A DNA stretch of 64,000 nucleotides from Patescibacteria group bacterium. Its GTDB lineage: Bacteria > Patescibacteriota > Microgenomatia > UBA1406 > GWC2-37-13. The notes under the pieces are model-generated. The model saw only the letters and a list, made by a program, of their open reading frames with translations, did no database searches and had not been told where the DNA came from. The translations under genes were made by a program, and so were the position numbers. Each line of letters starts with the position of its first letter. Position 1 is the first letter of the stretch. The stretch covers positions 84,155 through 148,154 of the forward strand of contig JANWUX010000001.1 in the NCBI GenBank assembly GCA_025057905.1, given 5' to 3'. Shown piece after piece: positions 52,610 through 61,422 of this stretch.

Positions 52610-52990
52610 TCAAACTCGTCTCACCTTTGGTGGTCTCACCCCATTATGGGGTATGGGGGTTATGTCAATAATTCGACTTACTTCAATCTTTGAGTTTTTT
52701 ATTGATCTGATAGCTGCTTCTCTGCCCGGCCCAACACCTTTAATAAAAACATCAGCACTGAGCATGTTAAAATCTTCGATAGCTTTTTTTAGGGCTGACT
52801 CGATTGTCACTGTTGCCGCGTAAGGGGTCGATTTTCTTGTTCCAGAAAAACCATGCTTGCCGCATGAATCTACCAAGATAACCTGACCCCTATCGTCAGT
52901 TATGGTGATAATGGTATTGTTAAATGTCGCTACCAGATAAATTTTCCCCTTCTCGACAACTTTTTTTGACAGTTTTTTGGATGATTTCAT
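52610..52990 (-). CDS. rpsK: Small ribosomal subunit protein uS11
   Basis: The 126-residue protein has ATFNNTIITITDDRGQ, GFSGTRKSTPYAA and the C-terminal IDITPIPHNGVRPPKVRRV, all family hallmarks. It forms the platform of the 30S subunit. It is 6 nt after rpsM. Confidence 0.97.
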   Translation of the reverse strand: MKSSKKLSKKVVEKGKIYLVATFNNTIITITDDRGQVILVDSCGKHGFSGTRKSTPYAATVTIESALKKAIEDFNMLSADVFIKGVGPGREAAIRSIKNSKIEVSRIIDITPIPHNGVRPPKVRRV

Positions 52991-52996
52991 AAAACC

Positions 52997-53422
52997 TTAC
53001 TTCGATTCCTTGCTACCGGCAGAACTTGACTTGCTTGATTCTAGCTTTGCCCAAACCTCTTTTCGAAGGGCTCCAACTGTCTTCCGCTTACCTCTTTTGG
53101 TTCGCGCATTGGAACGGGTTCTTTGGCCCCTCACGGGCAAATTCCTTATATGTCTTATGCCTCGGTAAGCACCAATTTGCTTTAGCCGGTTTATATTTTC
53201 AGCAATTTCTTCTCTTAGAGCCCCTTCTATTTTATAGTTTTTTTCAATAACTTCAGAGATTTTTTTGAATTCTTCTTCGGTGACTTCTCTGACTCTTTTT
53301 TGAGAGTCGACATTTGCTTCTTTGAGAATTTTATAGACATTGCGCCACCCTATTCCGTAAACCAAAGTCAGAGCGTAGTGAATTTTTTTTTCGTCCGGTA
53401 AATTTACCCCAAATAATCTCAT
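52997..53422 (-). CDS. rpsM: Small ribosomal subunit protein uS13
   Basis: The 141-residue protein begins MRLFGVNLPDEKKIHYALTLVYGIG and has the tRNA-contacting tail with YRGIRHIRNLPVRGQRTRSNARTKRG split around one glycine. It carries about 20 more Ser/Lys-rich residues at the end than most uS13. It lies 13 nt after rpmJ. Confidence 0.97.
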   Translation of the reverse strand: MRLFGVNLPDEKKIHYALTLVYGIGWRNVYKILKEANVDSQKRVREVTEEEFKKISEVIEKNYKIEGALREEIAENINRLKQIGAYRGIRHIRNLPVRGQRTRSNARTKRGKRKTVGALRKEVWAKLESSKSSSAGSKESK

Positions 53423-53435
53423 AAACCTAGATCAA

Positions 53436-53549
53436 CTAAGACTGTCTCTGCTTACACTTGGGATTGGAACAAATAACGTAAAGCCTCCCTTTTCTCTTTA
53501 CGAGTTTGCACTTGGGACACCGTTTTTTTATTGAAGAAACAACCTTCAT
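53436..53549 (-). CDS. rpmJ: Large ribosomal subunit protein bL36
   Basis: This 37-residue protein is typical of bL36: [21 protein letters not shown] followed by [14 protein letters not shown]. Zinc ligands are four cysteines; the usual final His is a Cys here. Its start overlaps the infA stop by 4 nt, and rpsM follows, the standard alpha-operon order. Confidence 0.93.
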   Translation of the reverse strand: MKVVSSIKKRCPKCKLVKRKGRLYVICSNPKCKQRQS

Positions 53550-53767
53550 ATTCGAAAAATAATTCTTCCGCGATTAAGATCATAGGGAGTGATTTCGACT
53601 TTAACTTTATCCCCAGGTAATATTTTAATGAAGTTTTTCCTCATTCTTCCCGATAGATAGCAAAGAATAACCTTATTAGAGTTTTGAAGCTTCACTCGGA
53701 ATAAGGTATTTGGAAGACTCTCAACGACCTCACCTTCAATGATTAAATTATTTCCCTCCATAAGCAT
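53546..53767 (-). CDS. infA: Translation initiation factor IF-1
   Basis: The 73-residue OB-fold protein occupies the A site during initiation. [38 protein letters not shown] and [11 protein letters not shown] are diagnostic. Two in-frame ATGs lie at 53767 and 53761; either fits. It is 23 nt after map and overlaps rpmJ by 4 nt. Confidence 0.96.
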   Translation of the reverse strand: MLMEGNNLIIEGEVVESLPNTLFRVKLQNSNKVILCYLSGRMRKNFIKILPGDKVKVEITPYDLNRGRIIFRI

Positions 53768-53790
53768 AAGCTACATATTTTATCAAAATT

Positions 53791-54546
53791 CTAGGTTAAA
53801 ACCAAGACTTTTTTTTCGGTAACAGCAATTGTGTGCTCAAAGCAAGCAGACAAACTCTTGTCAGCGGTTACAATTGACCATGGATTACCATCTTCATACC
53901 TTATTTCCTCTGTTCCCATAGAGTAAATAATCTCAATCGCTAAAGTTAAACCAGGCTTGATGATTAAAGTTTTCTCTACCGGCCTATCAAGATAATTAAA
54001 AACGAAGGGCTCCATGTGAAGTTTTTTACCAATCCCATGACCAGTAAGTTCTTTAATGATGTAAAAGCCTGCTTTGGTAATTTCTTTTTCGATTAGAGCC
54101 GAGACTTTTCCCAAGCGCTCACCTGGTTTTATTGTCATTATCGCTTTCTTGAGAGTTCTTCTCCCAACTTCAAGAAAATGGTTAATCTTTCGGTCGCAGA
54201 TGCTACCGACGACAATTGTCGTCGCAAAGTCAGTATGATAGCCTTCAAAGTACATTCCGATATCGATGGTCAACAAATCGCCTGCTTTAAGAACTCTTTT
54301 TGACGGTGGAGTATGAACGACTTGTTCATTAACTGGTAAGCAAGTTGACCAATGATAGTTCTGAACTCTCTTAAAGGATGATTCGCCGCCGACCTCTTTA
54401 ATTAATTGCTCAGCTTGTCTGTCAATTTCCTCAGTAGTTATTCCCTCTCTTATTTCCTTAGTCAACTTGCTAACTACCTTCCTTAGTCTTTTTCCTCCTT
54501 CAATCATGATCCCAATCTCTTCTTCGGTCTTTAGATCAATCATCAA
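53791..54546 (-). CDS. map: Methionine aminopeptidase, type I
   Basis: The 251-residue metalloenzyme removes initiator Met. The metal ligands are in place: Asp in LLTIDIGMYFEGYHTDFATT (two Asp), His in LTGHGIGKKLH, Glu in LAIEIIY and Glu in CFEHTIAVTE. The substrate His and NEQVVHTPPS resemble the type I pattern. There is no N-terminal zinc extension. It overlaps the adenylate kinase fusion by 4 nt, in the usual secY-adk-map order. Confidence 0.96.
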   Translation of the reverse strand: MMIDLKTEEEIGIMIEGGKRLRKVVSKLTKEIREGITTEEIDRQAEQLIKEVGGESSFKRVQNYHWSTCLPVNEQVVHTPPSKRVLKAGDLLTIDIGMYFEGYHTDFATTIVVGSICDRKINHFLEVGRRTLKKAIMTIKPGERLGKVSALIEKEITKAGFYIIKELTGHGIGKKLHMEPFVFNYLDRPVEKTLIIKPGLTLAIEIIYSMGTEEIRYEDGNPWSIVTADKSLSACFEHTIAVTEKKVLVLT

Positions 54547-55673
54547 TCAGTGTAATATATCGCTCGATAGACTTCTTCTAATTTGTCATGAAAGTCTTCA
54601 ATTGAAAAGTTGTTTTTCACTAATAAATCAGCGTAAGCGACTGTTGGTGCCATATTTATACCAATCAGTTCGTCAAGATCTCTTTTTTCTCCATACAGAT
54701 TGTTTCTCTCTTTCCTTTGGGCCAATCTTTTTTGTCTTAGCTCTTTGTCAGCGTAGATTGCCAGAATGTATAGTTTAACATCGCTAAACTTCTCTCTTAG
54801 ATAAAGATACTCCTCCCAAGATCGAAGACCATCAATAACCACAATCATACTCTCCTTAAAGAGATTACGGATTTTTTCTTCGTTTAAAATTGCCATAGCT
54901 GCCATTCCATATTTTTCCCTTAGCTCCGTCCTTACCTTCTTGTGAACATCCCTAGTGTGAGGCAAGTTGTTTCTGCTGATGTAATCATTAATTATCTTTC
55001 CAAAAGAGATAACCGGTAAGCCCTTATTTTTGAAAAAATTTGCCGCATCCGTTTTACCTGCTCCTGGCAGTCCAACTATAGCGATTATTTTTTTGGTTTT
55101 CATTCTCCAATCTTTTACCTTGTTTTTTACCAAATGCTTACCAAGATGCTTCAAAATTTGCTGATTTACCGCCTCAATCGACTGAGTGCCATCTATCCTT
55201 AATAATTTATTTTGCTTTTGATAATAGTCTAAAACTGGTAGAGTGAATTCCTTAAATTGTTCAATTCTCTTCTTAATTGCCGTCACCGTCTCATCATCTC
55301 TTCCTTCGTTATTCCTGTAGACTAATCTGTAAATTGCTTCCTTATCTGGAACATCCAAATAGATAACTTTGTCAACATTGTTGATGAATCTCTTCGCCTG
55401 ATAGACAGTTCTTGGAAAACCATCGAGAATGTAGCCATTGCGATACTCTGGTCTTTTTATGTAGTCATTAACAATCTCGATAGTCTTGTCATCAGGAACA
55501 AGCAAGCCACTGTTGATGATGACTTTGATGTATTGACCAAGCTTAGTTTTTTCTTTTGCCAACTGCCTAAAAATATGGCCAGTCGAAAGATAGGGAAGAT
55601 TTAACTGCTTTGAGAGGAGATTGCCTTGCGTCGATTTTCCTGAACCCTGGATACCAATTAGAACCAACCTCAT
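54543..55673 (-). CDS. adk: Adenylate kinase fused to a UPF0200-type P-loop kinase
   Basis: Residues 1-180 are adenylate kinase: P-loop GIQGSGKST at 7-15, STGHIFRQLA, GYILDGFPRT (R88), and a short LID without zinc cysteines (R120, R125, R136). It converts AMP and ATP to two ADP. Residues 191-376 are a second P-loop kinase: IVGLPGAGKTDAANFF at 199 on, RTELREKYGMAAMAIL, VVIDGLRSWEEY and GINMAPTVAYADLLVKN, a pattern of the UPF0200/dephospho-CoA-kinase-like family known mainly from archaea. An ATG codes residue 191 and could start the second domain alone. It overlaps map by 4 nt. Confidence 0.9.
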   Translation of the reverse strand: MRLVLIGIQGSGKSTQGNLLSKQLNLPYLSTGHIFRQLAKEKTKLGQYIKVIINSGLLVPDDKTIEIVNDYIKRPEYRNGYILDGFPRTVYQAKRFINNVDKVIYLDVPDKEAIYRLVYRNNEGRDDETVTAIKKRIEQFKEFTLPVLDYYQKQNKLLRIDGTQSIEAVNQQILKHLGKHLVKNKVKDWRMKTKKIIAIVGLPGAGKTDAANFFKNKGLPVISFGKIINDYISRNNLPHTRDVHKKVRTELREKYGMAAMAILNEEKIRNLFKESMIVVIDGLRSWEEYLYLREKFSDVKLYILAIYADKELRQKRLAQRKERNNLYGEKRDLDELIGINMAPTVAYADLLVKNNFSIEDFHDKLEEVYRAIYYTD

Positions 55674-55693
55674 AAATAAAAATGCCCAAATTT

Positions 55694-55867
55694 TTAATCA
55701 AGTTTTTTTGTCTCTCGATGTGTTTTATACGCCCGGCATTTTTGGCAAAACTTTTTTAATACCAGCGGATCGGTTTTTTTCAGTTTATTTTTGCTGACGA
55801 CATAGTTAACTGAGCGACAGTCCTCACAGGCTAAACCGATTAAAATTCTTCCGCTCTTTTTTGCCAT
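55694..55867 (-). CDS. rpmG: Large ribosomal subunit protein bL33
   Basis: The 57-residue protein has two CxxC pairs, GLACEDCRSVNYV and KKFCQKCRAYKTHRETK, and the bL33 opening MAKKSGRILIGL. It is zinc-binding. It lies between secY and adk, where most bacteria have no ribosomal protein gene, and starts 5 nt after secY ends. Confidence 0.93.
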   Translation of the reverse strand: MAKKSGRILIGLACEDCRSVNYVVSKNKLKKTDPLVLKKFCQKCRAYKTHRETKKLD

Positions 55868-55872
55868 CTTCT

Positions 55873-57162
55873 TTATCTTAAAAACTTTTCGTAATTTTTC
55901 ATCGCCAAGTGGGCTTCGATTAACTTAAAAGTTTCTAAAACCACTGACACAACAATTAGAATCCCCGTCCCACCGATAACTAAATCCTCAATCCCCGTGA
56001 TCCTTGACACGACAACAGGCAAAATGGCAATCACTCCCAGAAAAAGAGCTCCAAATGTCGTTAATCTCAGAACGATTTTCTGGAGGTAGTTCTTTGTCGC
56101 TAAGCCAGGTCTAATGCCGGGGATGAAACCACCATGTTTTTGAATCTCTTCACTGATTTTTTGGGGATTGAAGATTATCACTGTGTAAAAATAAGTAAAG
56201 CCAACGACAAGAAAAAAATAAATCAGATTATACAAAAGACCTGTAGGAGAAAATAGATTGAGAAAAAAGTTACCGACGTTGACTAAAAATTGATTCTTGA
56301 CATTAGCCAAGAAATTAGCAACAATCTGAGGAAGTAAAACGAAGTAAATAGCAAAGATTATTGGGATGACACCAGCCTGATTGAGTCTTAAAGGAAGATA
56401 ATTAGTCATAGGCTGGTAGAGACGGTTTCCTCGAATAATTTTGGCATAGAAGACCGGAATTTTTCGCACTGACTCGTTAATGAAGACAACACCGGCGATG
56501 ACGACTACCGAAAGAACAAAGAAAATGCTTAAGTTAACAATGATCTCCTGAGTTAGAATCGAAAGAGTTTGAGATGCGAGAACTGGCAGTCGACCAACAA
56601 TTCCGGCAAAGATTAAGAGAGAAATACCATTGCCAATTCCATACTCAGAGATCAACTCTCCAAACCATACCAAAATAAAAGTCCCAGCAGTTATCGTCAT
56701 CACAAAAGAAAGAAACTCAAGAAAATTAAGGTTAGTAACGATCTTCTGATTTCTCAGGAGTAAATACATTCCAATTGATTGAACAATGGTTAGAGGAAGG
56801 GTCAAAGCTCGGGTGTACTGATTTATCTTATATCGACCATATTCTCCCTCCTTTGACAATTGTTCTAGTTTGGGAAATAGAATTGTCATCAACTGAAGAG
56901 CAATCGAGGCACTGATGTAAGGTCCAAGGCCAAGGGCCATAATCGAAAAATTGATCAGCGTCCCTCCAGAAAATATATCGAGAATAGCAAAGAACTGATT
57001 ACCGGCAAAAAAAGATTTTAACTTGTCAAGATCAATTACCGAAACTGGCACAAAACTAAATACTCTAAAAATAAAAAAAACAAACAGAGTAAAAAGTATC
57101 CTCGATCTGAGATTTTTATCCGAGAAAATCAACTTAAGTTTTTGACTGATGTTTTTTTTCAT
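55873..57162 (-). CDS. secY: Protein translocase subunit SecY
   Basis: The 429-residue channel protein has ten membrane helices. The plug region [28 protein letters not shown] and the cytoplasmic loop with [18 protein letters not shown] that docks SecA are clear. It works with SecA (7081-9732). Its first 29 nt overlap the end of the shortened rplO. bL33 follows. Confidence 0.97.
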   Translation of the reverse strand: MKKNISQKLKLIFSDKNLRSRILFTLFVFFIFRVFSFVPVSVIDLDKLKSFFAGNQFFAILDIFSGGTLINFSIMALGLGPYISASIALQLMTILFPKLEQLSKEGEYGRYKINQYTRALTLPLTIVQSIGMYLLLRNQKIVTNLNFLEFLSFVMTITAGTFILVWFGELISEYGIGNGISLLIFAGIVGRLPVLASQTLSILTQEIIVNLSIFFVLSVVVIAGVVFINESVRKIPVFYAKIIRGNRLYQPMTNYLPLRLNQAGVIPIIFAIYFVLLPQIVANFLANVKNQFLVNVGNFFLNLFSPTGLLYNLIYFFLVVGFTYFYTVIIFNPQKISEEIQKHGGFIPGIRPGLATKNYLQKIVLRLTTFGALFLGVIAILPVVVSRITGIEDLVIGGTGILIVVSVVLETFKLIEAHLAMKNYEKFLR

Positions 57163-57415
57163 AAAAAAGTCTTTTCTTGGCTTTTTTCGATAACTTTGGT
57201 TTATTTCTTCCTTTACCTCTCAAGAGAGGAAATCTCTTCACTATCCTTCCTTGCCCACCCTCAAAATGAAGAGGGATGTCTTCTCTCGCTTTTTGATTTC
57301 TTGTTGTCCCTCGGCCTGACTTAGCACCTTTTCCACTTCCTAAACCTCGCCCGACTCTCTTCTTCCTTTTCCCAACAATTTTTGGCAATTGGCTAAAAAA
57401 AGTACTCATGGACAT
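57134..57415 (-). CDS. rplO: Large ribosomal subunit protein uL15, C-terminally truncated
   Basis: Only 93 residues are present; uL15 is usually about 140-150. The N-terminal rRNA-threading part is intact ([41 protein letters not shown]), but the globular C-terminal domain with the usual VNL and GVKVLG-type segments is absent. The reading frame ends inside secY, whose N-terminus overlaps by 29 nt. It may be a minimal form or the result of a deletion; the intact start, end and coupling suggest it is expressed. Confidence 0.9.
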   Translation of the reverse strand: MSMSTFFSQLPKIVGKRKKRVGRGLGSGKGAKSGRGTTRNQKAREDIPLHFEGGQGRIVKRFPLLRGKGRNKPKLSKKAKKRLFYEKKHQSKT

Positions 57416-57416
57416 T

Positions 57417-57914
57417 CTATTGTGTTAATTTTTTTCTTTCCTTCATTACTTGATATCGTCTTGATAGAGTATCCAGGGCTTTTATAACTGCCTGGGCATT
57501 GGCAACCTGATTTCTTGAACCAATTATCTTGCCGGTAGCGTTCTCAACTCCAACAAGATCAAGAATTAACCGAGCGACACTACCGACTTTTAGCCCCGTT
57601 CCTTCTGGTGCTGGCTTGAGAAGAACTTTCGCTGCTTTATATTTGCAAAAAATCTCTACAGGAAGAGTTTTGTTGACAACAGGTACTTTGATGAGATGTT
57701 TTTTAGCATAATTTATCGCTTTCTGAATAGCTGGCGGAACTTCAAGAGAACTTCCTAAACCAATGCCCACTCTTCCATTTCGATCTCCAACCGCAACCAA
57801 AGCCGAAAAGGTAATGTAATTTCCTCCGGGTACTTTCTTTGATACCCGTCTTACGAGCAATACCTTTTCTTTAAATTTTTTTTCGTTATTGGTTTTTTGA
57901 TCTTTGTCTTCCAT
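57417..57914 (-). CDS. rpsE: Small ribosomal subunit protein uS5
   Basis: The 165-residue protein has [40 protein letters not shown] and [36 protein letters not shown] split by short breaks, as in the family. A single nucleotide separates it from rplO, so the uL30 gene that normally lies here is missing. Confidence 0.97.
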   Translation of the reverse strand: MEDKDQKTNNEKKFKEKVLLVRRVSKKVPGGNYITFSALVAVGDRNGRVGIGLGSSLEVPPAIQKAINYAKKHLIKVPVVNKTLPVEIFCKYKAAKVLLKPAPEGTGLKVGSVARLILDLVGVENATGKIIGSRNQVANAQAVIKALDTLSRRYQVMKERKKLTQ

Positions 57915-57921
57915 AAAAAAA

Positions 57922-58263
57922 CTAAACTTTTATTCCACCTTCTCTCAAACCGTCGGCCAAGGCCTTAACTCTACCTTTGTAGGGATAGATATTTCTGTTA
58001 AAAATTACCTCCCGAATATTTCTTTCAATAAGTTTCTTTGCTAGATCAAGACCAACTTTTCTAGCTTGCTCCACTTTTTTTTCTCTAGGAAGTTTCAAAC
58101 TTGAAGAAGAAACAATTGTGATCCTTTTTTTATCATCTATCGCCTGGGCATAAATGTATTTATTTGATCGAAAGACAGAGATTCTCGGTCTTTCGCTTGT
58201 TCCTTTAATATTAGCACTAAATCTTCTTTTTTTTCTAAGTTTTTTGTCGAGATTAACTCTCAT
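57922..58263 (-). CDS. rplR: Large ribosomal subunit protein uL18
   Basis: The 113-residue protein has the basic start RRFSANIKGTSERPRISVFRS, IYAQAIDD and the end YPYKGRVKALADGLREGGI. It binds 5S rRNA with uL5. It lies 14 nt after rplF and 7 nt before rpsE. Confidence 0.97.
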   Translation of the reverse strand: MRVNLDKKLRKKRRFSANIKGTSERPRISVFRSNKYIYAQAIDDKKRITIVSSSSLKLPREKKVEQARKVGLDLAKKLIERNIREVIFNRNIYPYKGRVKALADGLREGGIKV

Positions 58264-58277
58264 ATTTTCTGCTTTTT

Positions 58278-58829
58278 TTATGTGGCTGACCCTGCTTTAG
58301 CTTTTTTTCCGGGCTTAATTCTTAATTTTTCGCCGACGTATAGGATCCCTTTTCCTTTGTAAGGATCCGGTTTTTTTATCTTTCTAATTTGATAGGCAAC
58401 TTCGCCAACCTTTTGCTTATCACAACCAGAGACGATAATAACAGTATTTTCTTTCGCTTGAAAATCAATCCCCTCAACTCTTTTGAAGATAACCGGGTGA
58501 GAATAGCCGATTTTTAGGACAAGATCACCGTTCTCGACCCTAGCGTTGTAGCCGGTGCCGACTAACTTTAGTTGCTTTTCCCATTTTTTACAAACTCCGA
58601 TAACCGCGTTGGCAAATAGCTGGCGATACAAGCCATGAAGAGACTTTGCTTCTTTGTCATCTGTTAGTCTTCTAACAACCAAATAGTTTTCTTTTTTTTC
58701 TACCCTTAATGACTCGGGTAGGTGGTAACTAAGCTCTCCCTGTGGTCCCTTGATTCTTATCTGATTATCTTGGATGTCAATTACCACATCTTTCCTAAGT
58801 TCGATTGATTTGTTGCCTATTCTCGACAT
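58278..58829 (-). CDS. rplF: Large ribosomal subunit protein uL6
   Basis: The 183-residue protein starts MSRIGNKSIEL at 58829; a start at 58889 would read back into rpsH. Both alpha/beta repeats are present, with KGPQGELSYHLPESLRV and the C-terminal signature IRKIKKPDPYKGKGILY. It binds domain VI of 23S rRNA near the sarcin-ricin loop. Confidence 0.96.
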   Translation of the reverse strand: MSRIGNKSIELRKDVVIDIQDNQIRIKGPQGELSYHLPESLRVEKKENYLVVRRLTDDKEAKSLHGLYRQLFANAVIGVCKKWEKQLKLVGTGYNARVENGDLVLKIGYSHPVIFKRVEGIDFQAKENTVIIVSGCDKQKVGEVAYQIRKIKKPDPYKGKGILYVGEKLRIKPGKKAKAGSAT

Positions 58830-58836
58830 TTTTGAG

Positions 58837-59226
58837 TCACCAAATTTCAAACAATAACTCCCCACCGACTTTTTTAGCGAGCGCTTCATTGTTGGTGATC
58901 ACTCCTTGTGAAGTTGAAAGAATGGAGTGTCCTTGACCAGTCATGACTGGCTTAATATCTTTATAGGAAACATAGTATCGCCTTCCGGGTTTGGAAAAGA
59001 TTTTAACATCAGTTAAAGCTGGTTCTTTGTTAATGTATAGAAGATCGACAATGATCTTCTTCAGACCTCTTTCTTCTTCTATTCGGTAGTCTTTTACGTA
59101 CTTTAGCTCTTTAAGTTTCTCAACAATTTTTTCTTTAAATTTACTGTATCCACAAACTACCTGATCTTTTCCAGCCAGATAGCCATTTTTGACTCTGATA
59201 ACAAGATCGGTTACTGGACTTTCCAT
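58837..59226 (-). CDS. rpsH: Small ribosomal subunit protein uS8
   Basis: The 129-residue protein has DLVIRVKNGYLAGKDQVV, GRRYYVSYKDIKPVMTGQGH and the C-terminal signature ILSTSQGVITNNEALAKKVGGELL without change. It is a primary 16S binder. Unlike the standard spc order, the gene upstream of it is rpsS, 6 nt away. Confidence 0.97.
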   Translation of the reverse strand: MESPVTDLVIRVKNGYLAGKDQVVCGYSKFKEKIVEKLKELKYVKDYRIEEERGLKKIIVDLLYINKEPALTDVKIFSKPGRRYYVSYKDIKPVMTGQGHSILSTSQGVITNNEALAKKVGGELLFEIW

Positions 59227-59232
59227 AGAGTT

Positions 59233-59523
59233 TTAGGTTGGTTCAACAATTCTTTTAGTTACTTTGCCATGACTTCTAAAAGTTCGGGTCGGAGCAAACT
59301 CACCAAGCCGATGGCCAACCATGGACTCGGTTATAAAAATTTCGATAAACTTTCTGCCATTATGAACGCCAATTTGATGACCGACAAACTCCGGTGGAAT
59401 TTGAGAGTCTCTTGCCCAAGTTTTAATCACACTCCGATCATTAGTCTCTTTTTGTTTGAGGACTTTTTTTAATAACTTCTTATCAACGTATGGACCTTTT
59501 TTTAATGACCGACTCATAGGCAT
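59233..59523 (-). CDS. rpsS: Small ribosomal subunit protein uS19 (moved gene)
   Basis: The 96-residue protein is a clear uS19: [39 protein letters not shown] and [18 protein letters not shown]. An ATG two codons later (59517) fits the family start better. It normally lies between rplB and rplV in the S10 operon; here it is between rpsN and rpsH in the spc part, in the same direction, with gaps of 4 and 6 nt. Confidence 0.97.
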   Translation of the reverse strand: MPMSRSLKKGPYVDKKLLKKVLKQKETNDRSVIKTWARDSQIPPEFVGHQIGVHNGRKFIEIFITESMVGHRLGEFAPTRTFRSHGKVTKRIVEPT

Positions 59524-59527
59524 CTAA

Positions 59528-59713
59528 CTACCAAGAAATTTTTTTTACTCCCGGAATTTCTCCTATTAAGGCCTTTTGTCGAAAACAGATCCGACACACG
59601 CCAAAGCTCCTCATAAACGCTCGGGTTCGGCCACAGAAAGGACAACGGTTTCGAATTCTAACTTTATACTTTTGTCTTTTTAAAAATTTTACCTCATCTG
59701 ATTTTTTTGCCAT
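59528..59713 (-). CDS. rpsN: Small ribosomal subunit protein uS14, zinc type
   Basis: The 61-residue protein is the zinc form of uS14, with CPFC in [18 protein letters not shown] and CRIC in [19 protein letters not shown] at 59713 is the usual start; a start at 59728 would overlap rplE. The ending IPGVKKISW is typical. Confidence 0.96.
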   Translation of the reverse strand: MAKKSDEVKFLKRQKYKVRIRNRCPFCGRTRAFMRSFGVCRICFRQKALIGEIPGVKKISW

Positions 59714-59724
59714 AGAAAATACTA

Positions 59725-60264
59725 TCAACTTTTCCGAAATGGGATACCTAACAGTTCAAAGAGTCTTTTTCCCTTTTTGAAATCTCGGGTGTTAGTCACG
59801 ATCGTTACTTGTAAGCCTCTGATCTTATCAATTTTATCAAAATCAATTTCAGGGAAGATTGTCTGTTCAGGAATGCCAATGTTTAAATTTCCATCCTTAT
59901 CGAGACTCTTGAGTGAAAGACCCCGAAAATCCTTAAAGCGGGGAAGAATAATTTTGATGAGCTTTTCCAAAAAAAACTCCATTCTTCTGCCCCTAAGGGT
60001 TACCTTGACACCAATCGGGAAACCCTTTCTTATTTTGAAAGCTGATATTGATACTCTTGCCTTGGTAATCACCGGTTTTTGGCCAGTAATCAAAGCTATC
60101 TGATCACTTATTTTGTCAAGAACTCCTCGGTTGTTAACCGCTTCGCCCGCGCCAACATTAACAACAATTTTAGTCACTTTGGGGACAGCCATGACATTTC
60201 TAATCCCAAACTCTTCGATTAATTTTTTTCTAACTTCTTTTTGATAATATTCTCTTAAGCTCAT
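59725..60264 (-). CDS. rplE: Large ribosomal subunit protein uL5
   Basis: The 179-residue protein has [42 protein letters not shown] and [20 protein letters not shown] broken only by short spacers. It binds 5S rRNA and contacts P-site tRNA. It is 8 nt after rplX. Confidence 0.97.
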   Translation of the reverse strand: MSLREYYQKEVRKKLIEEFGIRNVMAVPKVTKIVVNVGAGEAVNNRGVLDKISDQIALITGQKPVITKARVSISAFKIRKGFPIGVKVTLRGRRMEFFLEKLIKIILPRFKDFRGLSLKSLDKDGNLNIGIPEQTIFPEIDFDKIDKIRGLQVTIVTNTRDFKKGKRLFELLGIPFRKS

Positions 60265-60272
60265 AGACAGAA

Positions 60273-60593
60273 TTAATCAATTATCTCCTGGCACTTTTTG
60301 CAGTATCTAAGCTTTTTCTTTCTTAATTTTTGCTTTTCAATTTTAAATCCGAGTCGTGTTGGCTTTTTGCATTTTGGACAAATTAACATTACTTTTGATA
60401 TATCAAGAGGTCGAGAAAACTCGACAATTCCTCCCTGGTTAGTTTTAGGATCTTTTTTTAAATGACGCTTAAAAACATTGATGCCGGGAATAAACACTTT
60501 TCTTGATTTTTGATAAACTTTCTCTACAGTCCCATCTCTTCCCTTATCTTTTCCTGAGATCACTCTTACCTTGTCTTTTTTTCTAATTTTCAT
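60273..60593 (-). CDS. rplX: Large ribosomal subunit protein uL24
   Basis: The 106-residue protein has the KOW motif in VRVISGKDKGRDGTVEKVY, VNVFKRHLKKDPKTNQGGIV and a C-terminal zinc ribbon with CPKC and CKKC. It starts 50S assembly. It lies 4 nt after rplN. Confidence 0.96.
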   Translation of the reverse strand: MKIRKKDKVRVISGKDKGRDGTVEKVYQKSRKVFIPGINVFKRHLKKDPKTNQGGIVEFSRPLDISKVMLICPKCKKPTRLGFKIEKQKLRKKKLRYCKKCQEIID

Positions 60594-60597
60594 AAGC

Positions 60598-60972
60598 TCA
60601 GTAAATTTCCTCAGCTAAACTGGCAATTTTAGTAAAGCCATTGTCCTTGACTTCTTTAGCAATTGGGCCAAAAATTCTTGTGCCTTTTGGATCTTTGACA
60701 TCTTTCCCAACAAGAAGAACACAAGCATTATCATCAAATCTAATATAGCTGCCATCTAGCCGTCTTTTCTCTTTCTTGGTTCTAACAATGACTGCCCGAT
60801 GTGTCTCTCCTTTTTTCACTGATGAATGAGGAATAGCTTCTTTGATCGTAACCATAATCACTTCTCCCAAATAGGCATACCGACGATTGCCTTTTTTTGG
60901 AATGCCAATAAGACAGGCTTTCTTTGCCCCTGTGTTGTCAGCGACATTTAAGATCGATCTCAATTGCATCAT
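60598..60972 (-). CDS. rplN: Large ribosomal subunit protein uL14
   Basis: The 124-residue protein starts MMQLRSILNVADNTGAKKAC, with IRFDDNACVLL and RIFGPIAKEVKDNGFTKIASLA, all family-typical. It forms the bridge to the 30S subunit. It follows rpsQ by 1 nt. Confidence 0.97.
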   Translation of the reverse strand: MMQLRSILNVADNTGAKKACLIGIPKKGNRRYAYLGEVIMVTIKEAIPHSSVKKGETHRAVIVRTKKEKRRLDGSYIRFDDNACVLLVGKDVKDPKGTRIFGPIAKEVKDNGFTKIASLAEEIY

Positions 60973-60973
60973 T

Positions 60974-61204
60974 TCAGGATATTTTTCTTAAAACTTTAAA
61001 ATGCTTCTCTTTTGATATTGGCCTGGTTTCAACAATTTCAACAACATCTCCAACCTTGATAGTGCTGTCACGATTGTCAACCTTGTACTTCTTATGTCGG
61101 GTTATCACTTTGCGATATTTAGGGTGGACGAATTTGCGCTCAACTTGAACGACAATCGTGTTGGTCATTTTTATCGAAACAACTTTTCCTATCAGTTTTT
61201 TCAT
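60974..61204 (-). CDS. rpsQ: Small ribosomal subunit protein uS17
   Basis: The 76-residue OB-fold protein has GKVVSIKMTNTIVVQVERKF, VHPKYRKVITRHKKYKVDN and VGDVVEIVETRPISKEKHFKV. It is a primary 16S binder. It is 5 nt after rpmC. Confidence 0.96.
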   Translation of the reverse strand: MKKLIGKVVSIKMTNTIVVQVERKFVHPKYRKVITRHKKYKVDNRDSTIKVGDVVEIVETRPISKEKHFKVLRKIS

Positions 61205-61209
61205 ATTTC

Positions 61210-61422
61210 TTATTTACCTAGATTTTCCTCAAGCTTTTTTTCAGAGAGAACTGTTAACAAGACTGCTAAATTTTTTCTCTTTTTCATCAGTAGATTAGTG
61301 TCTTTAGGTGGGTTAACCTTACTTTCAATTTTGAGTTTAGCAATCTCTTGCTCGAGAATTTTTTTTTCTTTCTCCAGCTCAATTATTGTTTTCTGTCGGT
61401 ATTCGCGAGCGATTTTTTTCAT
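61210..61422 (-). CDS. rpmC: Large ribosomal subunit protein uL29
   Basis: The 70-residue helical protein fits uL29 by position between rplP and rpsQ and by helix pattern (ELEKEKKILEQEIAKLKIE, RKNLAVLLTVLSEKKLEE), although its sequence is diverged. It sits near the exit tunnel. Its start overlaps rplP by 4 nt. Confidence 0.88.
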   Translation of the reverse strand: MKKIAREYRQKTIIELEKEKKILEQEIAKLKIESKVNPPKDTNLLMKKRKNLAVLLTVLSEKKLEENLGK

